A DNA stretch of 27,725 nucleotides from Apostichopus parvimensis (lineage: Eukaryota > Echinodermata > Holothuroidea > Aspidochirotida > Stichopodidae), in the NCBI GenBank assembly GCA_000934455.1, contig KN892735.1, positions 10,239-37,963 of the forward strand, given 5' to 3'. The notes beneath the pieces were generated by a model. That model saw nothing but the letters and a program-made list of their open reading frames with translations, had not been told where the DNA came from and ran no database searches. This document shows, one piece after another, positions 27,158-27,725 of the stretch. The translations under genes and the position numbers were made by a program. Numbering within the stretch: position 1 is the first letter of the stretch; every line of letters starts with the position of its first letter.

Positions 27158-27725
27158 TATAATTCTTACTCCTATGAACAGGAACGTGTTGGCATCACAA
27201 CCAACTGAATGCAGCAAAGTTTACATATATGTGTTCAATGTGTAAGTCATACTCATCAAAGTAGGCCACATGATTTCACATTTCATGGAAAATAATTCTT
27301 TAATTCAGTTCCTCAGAAGTCAAGTGTTCAGAGATTGTTTAGCAGTTTGGGGTTTATGATTTTTGTTGCCTGTAATATATTTGAAGCATTGCAAGTATAC
27401 ATTAAGAGGTGTAACCTACAAAGTTCTATAAATACTCTACAGTACATTTCGGCGGTAATGCTAGGTGCCGGCTGAGAGTATCTAGGAAAAAACATCAGAG
27501 GGAACATCCTAAATATTGGCCAACTGAATATGAGCTTGATATAACTGATTCATATATAAAGGGAAGAATAGTGCGGTTTTTGACTAAATACGGATGATTA
27601 CTGCACAGAAAATTTGTTTCTTCCATTTTCCCAGACTTAATGCAAATCATATAGATATCACTTAATTAGTATATATGTAACAAGTAAGCATAAGCACAGC
27701 AGCCACTGTACATCATTGCTATTTT
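27158..27725. other. Upstream or intronic DNA of the fusion gene, no exon recognised
   Basis: I looked on the minus strand for the exon that must precede the SET exon and found no candidate with fitting phase. AT-rich sequence, nothing else recognised. Confidence 0.5.

Noticed and set aside
27170..27215. Candidate upstream exon of the fusion gene (acceptor-like TGCATTCAG, donor-like GGAGTAAGAA on the minus strand)
   Set aside because: No reading frame through it is both free of stops and in the phase needed by the SET exon at 26352.

Overview
This is a 27.7 kb piece of an AT-rich animal nuclear genome, most likely a marine invertebrate deuterostome and probably an echinoderm. The evidence for this is spliceosomal introns with GT-AG borders, an echinoderm-like linker histone H1 with metazoan histone 3' processing signals, L2/CR1-type LINE remnants, a tRNA-derived SINE, hAT-type MITEs, minisatellites and several poly-C tracts. 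The echinoderm assignment is an inference; no species can be named from the sequence. A run of 114 Ns (11818-11931) marks an assembly gap.

Layout. (1) 777-1593, minus strand: a complete intronless replication-type histone H1 gene with CCAAT and TATA boxes upstream and the histone stem-loop plus purine-rich downstream element after the stop. (2) 1600-5260: no gene; degenerate ATATCTGG-rich repeats, poly-C tracts and a dead LINE 3' end. (3) 5270-8390, plus strand: gene 1, with a TATA box, a probable non-coding first exon, a 1.1 kb intron carrying an AACGTT-rich MITE, and one large exon encoding a 571-residue acidic, Ser-rich protein of unknown function. (4) 8400-12100: a G-quadruplex motif, a 36-bp minisatellite, a hAT-like MITE inserted at its edge, a 20-bp minisatellite in two blocks, and a SINE beside the gap. 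(5) 12120-15263, plus strand: gene 2, with similar architecture (CRE and TATA, a probable short first exon, a 1.2 kb intron holding an L2-like LINE relic, then a large exon of about 546 codons). (6) 17173-26352, minus strand, continuing beyond the window: a multi-exon gene whose six visible coding exons keep one reading frame across five introns.

The most interesting object is the gene in region 6. Joining its exons gives at least 788 residues: a KMT5A/PR-Set7-like SET domain, a C2H2 finger, a C2HC finger, a long helical region, a tyrosine-recombinase-like domain that has lost its catalytic Tyr and one His, a basic linker, and a SANT/Myb-like tail. It looks like a host gene or low-copy family formed by joining a histone methyltransferase domain to a transposase-type DNA-binding and recombinase body. 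No pathway linking the four genes can be inferred; their proximity may be accidental.
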